A stretch of DNA of 64,000 bases from NCBI RefSeq assembly GCF_032452875.1, contig NC_083884.1:23825501-23889500 (forward strand), given 5' to 3'. Made by a program: the position numbers and the translations under genes. Below, piece after piece: positions 32,941 to 44,071 of the stretch. The notes beneath the pieces were generated by a model that had not been told where the DNA came from, did not search any database, and was given only the letters and a program-made list of their open reading frames with translations. This DNA is from Bos javanicus. Its lineage: Eukaryota > Chordata > Mammalia > Artiodactyla > Bovidae. Within the stretch, counting starts at the first letter, position 1. Each line of letters opens with the position of its first letter.

Positions 32941-33549
32941 TATTTTGGTCAGATGAGCATTTATTTATGTAAGCATTTATATTTTACTTTTAATATCATT
33001 AATATTTTTTAAAAATCACCTTCAGAAAAAAAATAACTGTAGGTATTCTAGTTGGGCATGTGTGAATAAAAATAATTTGAGATCTTTTTGTTGGCAGTAT
33101 ATGAAAAATTGCACTGAATATAAAACTTGCACAAACCTTTAAGAATTTTCAAGCAACTAGAAGATTATTCAAAGGACAATAAAAGAATGATATCACAAAA
33201 TAAATATTTTTGGAGAAAGTGACCAAACAGTTCCTCATTCCTTCTAGCAGTACATATATTCTCCTATTCCTATTCCTCTTCATTAATGAAGGACCTCCCC
33301 CAGAGTGGCATTGCTCACAAACTCATTCTTGTCTCAAGAGTTTATCTACCATCATCGGTGCTTTGTTCCACCTCTTGCATTTCTGCTCCTACAGCCCAAA
33401 CCCAGGGTCACTGATTTTTAAAACACTTCCTGTGTTGAATATAAAGCTGGCCCCTCTGACAAGGACTTACAAGTCAACAGCTCTTCTGAGATTTCTCATT
33501 TCAAAACCTCACTCCAACTTATGTCTCTACCTGTTACTTTAAGTCTTTG

Positions 33550-33613
33550 AATTGATTTTGAGGTGCTCAAAGCTCTGTGCTTTGCTAATGTAGAAATCTT
33601 CACAACTGTTGTG
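33550..33613 (-). repeat. Inverted-repeat arm, right (64 bp)
   Basis: From AATTGATTTTGAGGTGCTC to CACAACTGTTGTG. Reverse-complement partner of 32877-32940. Confidence 0.85.
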
Positions 33614-34107
33614 CCTCAAATTTCTATAATATTTTTATCTCCACTCTTCTAGTTATACACAATAATCTGCATATTCAATTTATAATTGCCTGATTAAGCA
33701 TTCTATGTGATTTCTGTAGGTTTTAAAAGATGCTTTTTATTTGAAATGAACATTGGTTTAATATAATGAGTAGTATGATACACTTTAACAGGAAAATCAC
33801 CCAGGAAAGTCTTATTTTTCACTTCTCTTTCACCGTTATTTAGTTTTATATCATTATACCTTCAGTTTGAGTCTAATTTGTATTGAAATACTAATATAAT
33901 TTACAAGTTACTCACATCTCTTTTCTAACTTGATCCTCAGGGCATCCTTGTGAGGTAGATAGGCTGCATATTTCTGTCCTTAATTTAAAAGAAATCAAGG
34001 TGACAGCTTTAAAGTATTTTCTGAGTGGTGTTCACACATCAAGTGAAAGAAGTGCTACTAAATCTCACACCCTTCCTTAGTCCTCAGTTGGATTGTGATT
34101 TCATCTC

Positions 34108-34267
34108 ACATTTGACTTTGCTGGTGGTGGTGGTATAGTCGCTAAGTCGGTTCCAACTCTTGTGAACCCATGGAGTGTAGCCTGCCAGGCTCCTCTGTCC
34201 GTGGGGATTCTCCAGGCAAGAATACTGAAGTGGGTTGCCATTTCCTTTTCCAGGGACATTTGACTTT
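34108..34267 (-). mobile_element. Bov-A SINE monomer with 12-bp target-site duplication
   Basis: ACATTTGACTTT flanks it exactly (34108-34119 and 34256-34267). A single antisense Bov-A unit with a short TGG-rich tail (34121-34132). Confidence 0.93.
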
Positions 34268-34963
34268 AGAAGTTAAATAAATAAATGAATTATCTTCTGA
34301 GGGAAAGCAGGATTAGACAACTTAACAGGGAGACTAGATCTTGCCAAGAGCATTTCAAATGTAAGTACTGTGTTAAGGTACTTTCTCATTTAAAACATTA
34401 CTGATTACATACCAGTTTGCCTACTAAGTAATTGGGCCTCAGAGTAACTTCCCCATGATCACATAACAACAAAATAGCAAAGGAAACCAGGTCAACTAGC
34501 TATAAATAGCATGCACTTTCTACTATACCATTATATTTCACATTTAGGTCATTTAAAAAAATAGACTAGCTTCAATACGTGTAAAAGAAAAGGTTAATAC
34601 ATCTCTTATCACAAAGATATTTCTGCATATTTACTTTTAGCTAACTTCCTGTCATGTGCTTTTTTTACTTCTCTGACAGATTATACCAACAATTTAGCTA
34701 TCTCTTAGACTACGCAGATAAATGTAAATACAATTTTTATATAGATGTTTACTTTAGTCATAAATTGTTTCCAACAAATACTCTACAATCTGCAGGAACC
34801 ACATTACCACTTTTTCCATTTATTCAAAAGACAAATATCTGAGAGTTTGTTTTTTGGCAAATATAGTAATTGGCTCTAAAGCTGCAATAATTGAGGTATA
34901 CAGGCTCTTGCTGCCCTGTTCATGGAGAGTGCTGACATTGAAATGTGATAAAGAATAGACTAA
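34268..34963. other. Unassigned sequence with a MIR-like piece
   Basis: At 34425-34535 the order GGGCCTCAGAGTAACTTCCCC, ATCACATAACAACA, TAGCATGCACTTTCTACTAT follows the MIR tail layout (confidence about 0.45). The rest is unassigned. Confidence 0.45.
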
Positions 34964-35251
34964 AATGACAAAGGAGAAGGTAATGGCACCCCACTCCAGT
35001 ACTCTTGCCTGGAAAATCCATGGACAGAGGAGCCTGGTGGGCTGTCCATGGGGCTGCTAAGAGTTGGACACAACTGGGCGACCTCACTTTCACTTTCCAC
35101 TTTCATGCACTGGAGAAGGAAATGGCAACCCACTCCAGTGTTCTTGCCTGGAGAATCCCAGGGACGGGGGAGCCTGGTGGGCTGCCGTCTATGGGGTCGC
35201 ACAGAGTCGGACATGACTGAAGTGACTTAGGAGCAGCAGCACAATGACAAA
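34964..35251 (+). mobile_element. Bov-A2 SINE with target-site duplication
   Basis: AATGACAAA occurs at 34964-34972 and 35243-35251. A sense dimer with the CTTTCACTTTCCACTTTCAT linker (about 35087-35107) and an AGCAGCAGCAC tail. Confidence 0.93.
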
Positions 35252-36049
35252 ATCACAATCAAGGAAGGCTACCCAAACTAAAGTAAGCGGGTTGGGAGTG
35301 ATTGCAGTGGCAGCACTTACATGAAGATGGAGTGAACAGATACCAAAGAAAGGATGTACAGTGCATGGAAATAGGAAAGGCATATTATCCATAAAGAAAG
35401 GTAAACATATTTAGTCATCAGTTTAATCAGATTTTTTCTCTCCCTGTCTTATTAAAGTATTTAATAGAATAGGTGAATTATATCATTGGATTAGATAAGG
35501 GCATGTTTTTCGTGGTGGACATAGTAGTGGCATAATCAGGACCTACTTCTCATAATTGTTACATTGTATGTTTACATGACATTGACCCACTTACTAACAT
35601 TTATTGAAAAAATTTCAGTATATATATTTGAACCAACTTTTTATGGTCCCAATGTTATAAGAAAATCAATGTATTTTCATGAAATTATATTTTTAAGTCA
35701 ATATTTCACTTTCTTCTTATTCTGGAAAACAACTGTGAAGGAAGAGGAGAAATACTGCTGTCTATTATCCACAGTTAAATTTGAAATCTTTTTTTTTTTT
35801 TTAGAGTTATTGTTTCTTTAGGAAGAATTGATTAGGGACTTAAAATTTATCAATTTTTTTTTCAGCAAAATGTCCGATTTTTACAAAGTCATCATTGTGG
35901 TCTTAAGAACACATTTGATACATTCAATCCCTTGAAATCTATAATATTTAGCATTATTTTACAAGAAAATAAAAATTAAATTTAAATAACTTGGATATAA
36001 GTGGACTTGTATACTCTAGAGCAGTATTTTAACTAAAATAACTATAATA
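35252..36049. other. Unassigned AT-rich sequence
   Basis: No gene or repeat recognised. A T-run lies at 35790-35802. The plus frame 35564-35821 has no recognisable domain. Confidence 0.5.
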
Positions 36050-36256
36050 GGGTTGGGTTTGGTTGTAAAGAATCAGCCTGCCAATGCAGAAGAGGCAGAA
36101 GACATGGGTTAGATCCCAAGGTCAGGAAGATCCCCTGGAGGAAGAAATGGCAATTCATTCCAGTGTTTTTGCTGGGAAAATTCCATGGACAGAGGAGTCT
36201 GGCAGGCTACAGTCTATGAGGTTGCAAAGAGTTGGGCACTACTGAGCCTTCACAAA
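36050..36256 (+). mobile_element. Bov-tA SINE, diverged
   Basis: A weak tRNA-like head (GGGTTTGGTTGTAAAGAATC) with a few extra bases, then the Bov-A body and a GAGTTGGGCACTACTGAGCC end. Confidence 0.82.
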
Positions 36257-39200
36257 CCAACAATCATAACAGATACTTGTATAATTTAGTATGTATGTGT
36301 GGTGTGTGGTGTGTACATATATGTGCTTGTGTTTAAAGAATCTAAGTATTGGGTAGTGACACAGGGACTTGGATTTTGCTAGACTAAAACTAATCACTCT
36401 TCATCACTGGGAGAGTCTCCCTGGTTTAGCATTTTTTTAAATGATTTAACCAAAATCAAATAATCTGATTTTTCTCTAATTTTATTCTGACTCTAGCAAA
36501 ATCCCCATTGGCAATATGCAATTAGTCTCGTTATCCTTTATTAGCCAAGAGCCTATCTTCTGTGCATTTTCTTCTGGCAATATTCATTTACTATTTTCTT
36601 TCTTGGTTATTTAGAGCATTCCATTACTCAGTTAACCTTATTTAATAAAACTGCCACAAATTCCTCACTTTCATACATTTTGTGAATATTTAATTATTAT
36701 GCATACCAACACATGGAGACACACACAATATACAAGTATATGTGTAATAGCAGGTCATTAAATACATTTAATAAAATAATATATATTAATGTACAGATCA
36801 CTAAACCTCAGTTGAAAAAAAACATTTCTTGAAAGTGTTTACATTCTGAAATTTTTCATGTATAATAATAAAGAATAGTCACTAAGGGTAAGAAACCTGA
36901 TCGATATCAATATGCAATTTTCCAGGTTACTGCAGAATAATATATATTAGGGTAAGTTTTAGGAATGAAATAAACCAAGTATGTGGCTGATAAGTTCTTG
37001 GCTTTTCTCATCCATTTTTCTATCACAATGCTAGCTAAACCAAGCAGTGTAAGAATATAGAGGATCATTCACAAATTGTGCCAGGTATTCAACCTGCAAA
37101 TTTTAGAGTTGTCAAGGTTGAGTGTTTCAATCAATCTTGACATCTCCTGCCATTTCCTCTCATATTGTACCTTCTATAAATAATATCCTTTCTTAGGCAT
37201 CATTTTAACTTCGAAGGCATGTTTCTCTTTCCAACATAAAAAGGTTGTATCTTTTAACATGTATTTTCTTTTGTACCCTTAGTTTGAAAAAATAAAAAAT
37301 GTATGTTAAATGAGCTATCTAATTCTGAAATACTGTTTTGAAAGGAAATGTACTGGCAGGTGATGCATTAACAACAACATACTATTTAGCACATGTAAAA
37401 AATTTTCATCTGAAGATTTTAAAGTGTTTTAAGAACTCCACAATAACATAGCATGCCTGTTATTTGAAAGAATTGCTTTCTAAAGATTATTAATGATTTC
37501 TTCATATACATAAATACCTAAGAATAACTATAGAAACACCTACATTATATTTTTCATACAAAATAACTTTATTTTAAACAAAATTGCTTCACCTAGGCTC
37601 CACCTCTCATTCGACCTAATTTTCAGAGTAAGAAGGATGTCTTTAAAAGGTGCTTTCGGTCTTGAACAAAGTCACATAAAAAAGTTTAGAAGGAAAATTT
37701 GAAGAATAATTTTTAGTATTTGTCACAATTAACTTATTCTTATAATCACCACTTTCATTTGGCATGGTGTCTTAAGTAGAAATTAAGTAAGACAATATAA
37801 AATATATCATGTCATGCAAAATTAGTATGTTTGAGATAGAAAAACTCTGGTAATCCTTTTACTGAGAATTCTTCAGGCTAAAAAACCTATGATCCAGAAA
37901 AATTAAATGCCTTTTTTTCCCCAGAATCACATCACAAAAAGACTTAATGGCAGAGCCAGAAATATGAACACAAATTTCTCACTTGTAATACAATATATAT
38001 GTCCTCTGTATGACTCCATTTTTATGCCAGAGCCCTAAGCTTCAAATGGGCTTCCAGGACTCCTATGTTTATATATCCTGAGGGATTCCACTGCTGTGTA
38101 ACTGGCATTTTTATAATCTGACAGATATAGTTTAAGGTGAATATGTGCATTTCTGTCAAAAATTTGTTCAGTCATGAACTCTGCATTCTTTCACACATTT
38201 GATTACAGATATGCCCACTCTCCATATGTACTTGTCAAGGTAGATGTGAGGGATGTATTTCTGTGGTGGACATTACTAGTCATCACCCATATCTGGTTCT
38301 CCTTTCCTTCCAAGGCTTGCTTATAGCCAAGCCACAGTCAATTATGTTACATTTTGGTAACTGGCTCTAGCCAATGAACTGTGAGTAGCAGTGAAATGCC
38401 TCAGGATCATAGCAAATACAAGCCCTGTATGCCTTTCCACCTCTCTTTCCTGTCACCACTCCAGGAATCCATTTGTTGAAATGATGGGACCACATGATAG
38501 AAGCCAACTGGATCATTGAATTGTGCTGGTGATCCATTAGTTTCAGAGAAGATTTTAAGTGAGTGAAATAGAAAATGTCAGTGTTAAACATGGTAGCATA
38601 AGCTAATCAATCCTGATTAATATGTTTATTATTAGAATATATTCTGTATGTATATAAATAATCTTATTTACTTGAAAAAAATAGATTTAATTTTAATATA
38701 TATTGACCCTGAATAGTTATAAAGCAATTACTTTGGTTCTTTTTGCACATTTCTAACAGTTATATTCCTACACATATTTTCTTTAATATATCCAATAACC
38801 AGCAAATTTCAGGCTATGTATAAAAGTTTATTTTTGCCCTTAATATAAGAAAGTTAGACATGTTTAAGATTTGTGTTATATTTTTATAGTATTCTTATTT
38901 TTACTTTTTTTTAGCTTTCAGCTCAACTGTTGCTTTTTTTTTCTAAAAATTTCCACCTTCTCTGCTGCCTACTTACTTTTGTATATGCCATTATTTGAAA
39001 ATTTCCAGATTTTGCATTATAGCCATTTATGTATCTCTTTTCCTGTATTTCACAGTAAATTCCTGGGAAGAACTATACAGTATACCAGTTGAAAGTTGCT
39101 TTGATTGGTTGCATATTTGTTTTAATTACTAAGTGCCCATAATACACTACACAGCTTTGATATAGATCATATTTGTCTTGGCATTTTGATAGGACTTGAA

Positions 39201-39904
39201 ATGTGCTATATGTATATTCAAAGCTAGAAAATGTTTAAGAATTAAATGAATGAACAGATTTTCTATCTGGAGATATGGCAAAGAGGAGAGTTCATATATT
39301 TGATGTTAGGTTGTTCTTTCCATTGAAAGCTAAGATTTAAAATAAATAGAGAATTATAAGGTTACTACATTGTCAGATCTTTCTCTTAGCCAAACAAAAG
39401 TAAAGTAGAAAGTATCATGAATAACAGGGAAATAAACCTATATTTTGGCTTTAAAAATGACAAAACTAAGCAAAGGAAGACAAATATATTTTCTCTTCAG
39501 AGAAATCTTATTTTGATAAGCTCTTTTGAAAAATAATCTACTAATTTTAAAATGGTGTTTGATTACATGGCAATCTGTGGACAAGAAATAGAATGAGATT
39601 AATAGGTCTAAAATATAGATAGATTATGTTTCTAGTAAGACACAGATCTTTTCTTTCTTTTCAAAGAATGTTTGTAATATAATACTGTACTATTATGATG
39701 TTACAAATGCAGACAACCAAGAATGATTATGAGATTATTTGGTAGGTGACTACCAACCATCGGGTGTGTTAAAAATTTAAAAATACATGGGCTTTCTTTG
39801 CAGTAGATTTGGAGAAATTCAGATTCTTCATATACAAGTAATTAATAATGATTTCCAATTGCTCAATATACACATTAAACATGCAACTTGCCATAAAGGT
39901 TTTT
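36257..39904. other. Unassigned AT-rich sequence with a few old repeat traces
   Basis: 3.6 kb without recognisable genes. TG-rich run at 36290-36335. At 37890-38010 AATGGCAGAGCCAGAAATATG and its surroundings look like a MIR fragment (about 0.45). At 38250-38590 CTGGCTCTAGCCAATGAACTG and following text resemble an old mammalian repeat of uncertain family (about 0.35). AT-rich text at 39740-39830 weakly resembles 53690-53800. Confidence 0.45.
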
Positions 39905-40136
39905 TCAAAGTAGACAGTATTTTTAAAGCAGTTTTTGGTTTAGAGAAAAACTGAGTGAAAATTCAGAGAGTTCCCATATATCCCTTGTTCCCAAGCATGC
40001 ACAATCTTCCCATCTATTGACATCTTGCACTAGAGTAGTATATCCATTACAAAATAAATTAGGGTTCACTCTTGATATTACATATTATCTCTGCTCCCAC
40101 AAATATATAATAACATGTATCCACCATTATGCAGAA
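39905..40136 (-). mobile_element. Old L1 (L1M-like) 3' part
   Basis: Antisense old L1, from GCAGTTTTTGGTTTAGAG to ATGTATCCACCATTATGCAG. It is cut by a BovB and resumes at 43680 (ATCCACCTTCACAG), where a diverged target-site duplication is visible. Confidence 0.75.
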
Positions 40137-40784
40137 AAAGTCTTAATGACCCAGATAACTATGAGGATGTAGTTACTCAACCAGAACTGGACATCCTGGA
40201 GTGTGAAGTCAAGTGGGCCTTAGGAAACATTATGACGAATAAAGCTAGTGGAGGTGACTGAATTCCAGTTGAGTTATTTCAAATTTTAAAAGATGATGCT
40301 GTTAAATGCTGTACTCTATCTGTCAGCAAAATTGGAATACTCATCAGTGGCCACAGGACTGAAAAAGGTCAGTTTTCATTGCAATCTCAAAGAAGAGCAA
40401 TGCCAAAGAATGTTCAAACTAATGTATGACTGCACTCATTTCAAATGCTAGCAACATGATGCTCAAAATCCTCTAAGCTAGGCTTCAGCAGTATGTGAGC
40501 TGAGAACATCCAGATGTACAAGTTGAGTTTTGAAAAGGCAGAGGAACCAGAGATCAAATTTCCAACATTTGTTGGATCATGCAGAAAACAAGGGAATTCC
40601 AGAAAAATATCTATTTCTGCTTCATTGACTATGCTAAAGACTTTGACTGTGGATCACAATAAACTGTGGAAAATTCTTAAAGAGATAAGAATACCAGATC
40701 ACTTTACCTATCTCCTGTGTGCAGGTGAAGTAGCAATAGTTAGAACCCGACATGGAACAACTGATTGGTTCAAAATTGGAAAAG

Positions 40785-42357
40785 CTATCTTGAGAAAGAA
40801 GAATGGAACTGGAGGAATCAACCTACCTGACTTCAGGCTCTACTACAAAGCCACAGTTATCAAGACAGTATGGTACGGGCACAAAGACAGAAATATAGAC
40901 CAATGGAACAAAATAGAAAGCCCAGAGATAAATCCACGCACATATGGACACCTTATCTTTGACAAAGGAGGCAAGAATATACAATGGATTAAAGACAATC
41001 TCTTTAACAAGTGGTGCTGGGAAAACTGGTCAACCACTTGTAAAAGAATGAAACTAGAACACTTTCTAACACCATACACAAAAATAAACTCAAAATGGAT
41101 TAAAGATCTAAACATAAGACCAGAAACTATAAAACCCCTAGAGAAGGACATAGGCAAAACACTCTCCAACGGATCCTCTATGACCCACCTCCCAGAATAT
41201 TGGAAATAAAAGCAAAAATAAACAAATGGGACCTAATTAAATTTAAAAGCTTCTACACAACAAAGGAAACTATAAGCAAGGTGAAAAGACAGCCTTCAGA
41301 ATGGGAGAAAATAATAGCAAATGAAGCAACTGACAAACAACTAATCTCAAAAATATACAAGCAACTCCTACAGCTTAACTCCAGAAAAATAAATGACCCA
41401 ATCAAAAAATGGGCCAAAGAACTAAATAGACATTTCTCCAGAGAAGACATACAGATGGCTAACAAACACATGAAAAGATGCTCAACATCACTCATTATCA
41501 GAGAAATGCAAATCAAAACCACTATGAGGTACCATTTCACTCCAGTCAGAATGGCTGCCATCCAAAAGTCTACAAGCAATAAATGCTGGAGAGGGTGTGG
41601 AGAAAAGGGAACCCTCTTACACTGTTGGTGGGAATGCAAACTAGTACAGCCACTATGGAGAACAGTGTGGAGATTTCTTAAAAAACTGGAAATAGAACTG
41701 CCTTATGATCCAGAAATCCTACTGCTGGGCATACACACTGAGGAAGCCAGAAGGGAAAGAGACACGTGTACCCCAATGTTCATCGCAGCACTGTTTATAA
41801 TAGCCAGGACATGGAAGCAACCTAGATGTCCATCAGCAGATGAATGGATAAAGAAAGCAGTGGTACATATACACAATGGAGTATTACTCAGCCATTAAAA
41901 AGAATACATTTGAATCAGTTCTAATGAGATGGATGAAACTGGAACCTATTATACAGACTGAAGTAAGCCAGAAAGAAAAACACCAATACAGTATATTAAC
42001 GCATATATATGGAATTTAGAAAGATGGTAACAACAACCCTGTGTACGAGACTGCAAAAGAGACACCGATGTATAGATCAGTCTTATGGAATCTGTGGGAG
42101 AGGGAGAGGGTGGGGAGATTTGGGAGAATGGCATTGAAACATGTAAAATATCATGTATGAAACGAGTTGCCAGTCCAGGTTCGATGCATGGTACTGGATG
42201 CTTGGGGCTGGTGCACTGGGACGACCCAGAGGGAGGGTAGGGGAGGGTGGAGGGAGGAGGGTTCAGGATGGGGAACGCGGGTATACCTGTGGCGGATTCA
42301 TTTCGATATTTGGCAAAACTAATACAATATTGTAAAGTTTAAAAAAAAAAAAAAAAC
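40785..42357 (+). mobile_element. L1, 5'-truncated, inserted in BovB
   Basis: A sense bovine-type L1 from within ORF2 (AAGAATGGAACTGGAGG) to its poly(A) at about 42340-42357. The direct repeat AAAATTGGAAAAG at 40772-40784 has its partner only after the second L1 copy (42865-42877). It contains the C-terminal part of ORF2 and the full 3' untranslated region with the GGGAGGGTGGAGGGAGGAGG block (about 42241-42260). Confidence 0.92.
40795..41898 (+). pseudogene. L1 ORF2 C-terminal part, frameshifted
   Basis: The sequence after the RT domain, running from GGINLPDFRLYYKATVIK to 41209, then continuing in another frame from 41200 to 41898. The break follows a deletion of about 16 bp near 41169 (after ACTCTCC) relative to the usual sequence. 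The L1 zinc-knuckle-like motif C-x3-C-x7-H-x4-C is visible in CWRGCGEKGTLLHCWWEC (41585-41638). A second frame break near 41860 diverts the last ~60 residues (the usual WYIYTMEYYSAIKK stretch). The RT and endonuclease domains are absent. Confidence 0.9.
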
Positions 42358-42864
42358 AAACTGTGGTACATATACACAATGGAGTATTACTCAGCCATTA
42401 AAAAGAATACATTTGAATCAGTTCTAATGAGGTGGATGAAACTGGAACCTATTATACAGACTGAAGTAAGCCAGATAGAAAAACACCAGTACAGTATACT
42501 AACACATATATATGGAATTTAGAAAGATGGTAACAATAACCCTGTATACGAGACAGCAGAAGAGACACTGATGCATAGAACAGTCTTATGGACTCTGTGG
42601 GAGAGGGAGAGGGTGGGAAGATTTGGGAGAATGGCATTGAAGCATGTATAATATCATGTATGAAACAAGTCACCAGTCCAGGTTCGATGCATGATACTGG
42701 ATGCTTGGGGCTGGTGCACTGGGATGACCCAGAGGGATGGTATGGGGAGGGAGGAGGGAGGAGGGTTCAGGATGGGGAACACATGTATACCTGTGGTGGA
42801 TTCATTTCGATATTTGACAAAACTAACACAATATTGTAAAGTTTAAAAAGAAAAGAAAAGAAAA
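42358..42864 (+). mobile_element. Second L1 3' end, directly after the first
   Basis: Starts at CAAACTGTGGTACATATAC right after the first poly(A) and repeats 41862-42340 with scattered differences. It ends in an AAAAGAAAAGAAAAG tail. Inferred: either a second 5'-truncated L1 landing in the first one's A-tail, or an internal duplication. The AAAATTGGAAAAG duplication encloses both copies. Confidence 0.9.
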
Positions 42865-43679
42865 AAAATTGGAAAAGGCGTACAAGGCTATATATTGTCA
42901 CCCTGCTTATTTAACTTCTATGCAGAGTACATCATGCAAAATGCCAACTGGATGAATCACAAACTAGAATCAAGATTGCCAAGAGAAATATCAATAACCT
43001 CAGATATGCAGATAATACCACTTTAATGGCAGAAAGTAAAGAGGAACTAAAAAACCTCTTGATGAGGGTGAAAGAGGAGAGTGAAAAATATGGCTTAAAA
43101 TTCAACATTCAAAACTAAGATTATGGCATCCAGGCTCATGGCAACAGATGGGGAAAAAGTAGAAGCAGTGACAGATTTTATCTTCTAGGGCTCCCAAATC
43201 ACTGTAGATGGTGACTGCAGCCATGAAATTAAAAGATGCTTGCTCCTTGGAAGTAAAGCTATGACAAACCTGGGCAGTATATTAAAAAGCAAAGACAACT
43301 GAAGAATAGATGCCTTTGAATCATGGTGCTGGAGAAGTCTCTTGAGTCCCTTGGACTGCAAGGTGATCAAACCAGTCAATTCTAAAGAAAATCAACCCTG
43401 AATATTCATTGGAAGGACTGGCGCTGAAGCTGAAGCTCCAATACTTTGGCCACCCAATGAGAAGAGCTGACACATTGGAAAAGACCCTGATGCTGGGAAA
43501 GATTGAGGGCAGGAGGAGAAGAGTACTACAGAGGATGAGATTGTTGGATGGCATCACTGACTTGATGGCCATACATTTGAACAAACTCCAGGTGATAGTG
43601 GAGGACAGAGGAGCCTGGTGTGCTGTAGTCCATGGGGTCACAGAGTCAGATATGACTTACTGATTGCACAACAACAGCA

Positions 43680-44071
43680 ATCCACCTTCACAGTATTATA
43701 TGGATGAATTTCACTACCCTAATAATCCTTGTTCTGCTTCCTGTTTATCTATATTCTTTAATCTATTGCTCCCCTACCCCTTCGTAAACAATAAACTTTT
43801 TACTCTTACCAGTTTTAACTTTACAAAATGCTATATAGTTGGAATCTTACCATATGTAGCCTCTTCCTATTGGCCTCTGTCACATAGTAATATGCATTTA
43901 AAGTTCCTCCATATTTCTTCACAGCTTGATAGCTCATTTATTTTTAGGGCTGAATCACATATCTTTATCTGCATGTATCATAGTTTATTTACATGTTCAT
44001 CTACTGAAGGCCAATGTGCTTGCTTCCAAGTTTGGGGAATTAAAAATAAAGCTGCTGTAAACAGCAAAATC
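43680..44071 (-). mobile_element. Old L1 (L1M-like), middle part
   Basis: Antisense, continuing from 40136. It includes TTTAACTTTACAAAATGCTATA, AGCTTGATAGCTCATTTAT and AATAAAGCTGCTGTAAACA. The next BovB cuts it. The frame 43664-44080 is a shadow. Confidence 0.75.

Larger units (their letters stand above)
32530..34107. other. Unassigned region containing a long inverted repeat
   Basis: No recognisable gene. It holds the 64-bp inverted-repeat pair described separately, with 609 bp between the arms. The plus frame 33210-33542 (110 residues) lies between the arms and has no recognisable family features. Confidence 0.5.
40137..43679 (+). mobile_element. Older BovB LINE split by two L1 copies
   Basis: Sense BovB parts at 40137-40784 (end of linker and RT N-terminal half) and 42878-43668 (RT palm to 3' end). 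They are strongly diverged, with many frame breaks, so this is an older copy. The GDGIPVELF region, the SIDYAK-like stretch (damaged) and a decayed LRYADNTT box can be followed. It interrupts an old antisense L1, with imperfect duplicates of ATCCACC..CAG at both ends. Confidence 0.85.

Noticed and set aside
33210..33542. 110-residue frame between the inverted-repeat arms
   Set aside because: No recognisable domain, low-complexity Phe/Leu/Ser composition, and no supporting start context or conservation visible here. Kept only as context for the inverted repeat.
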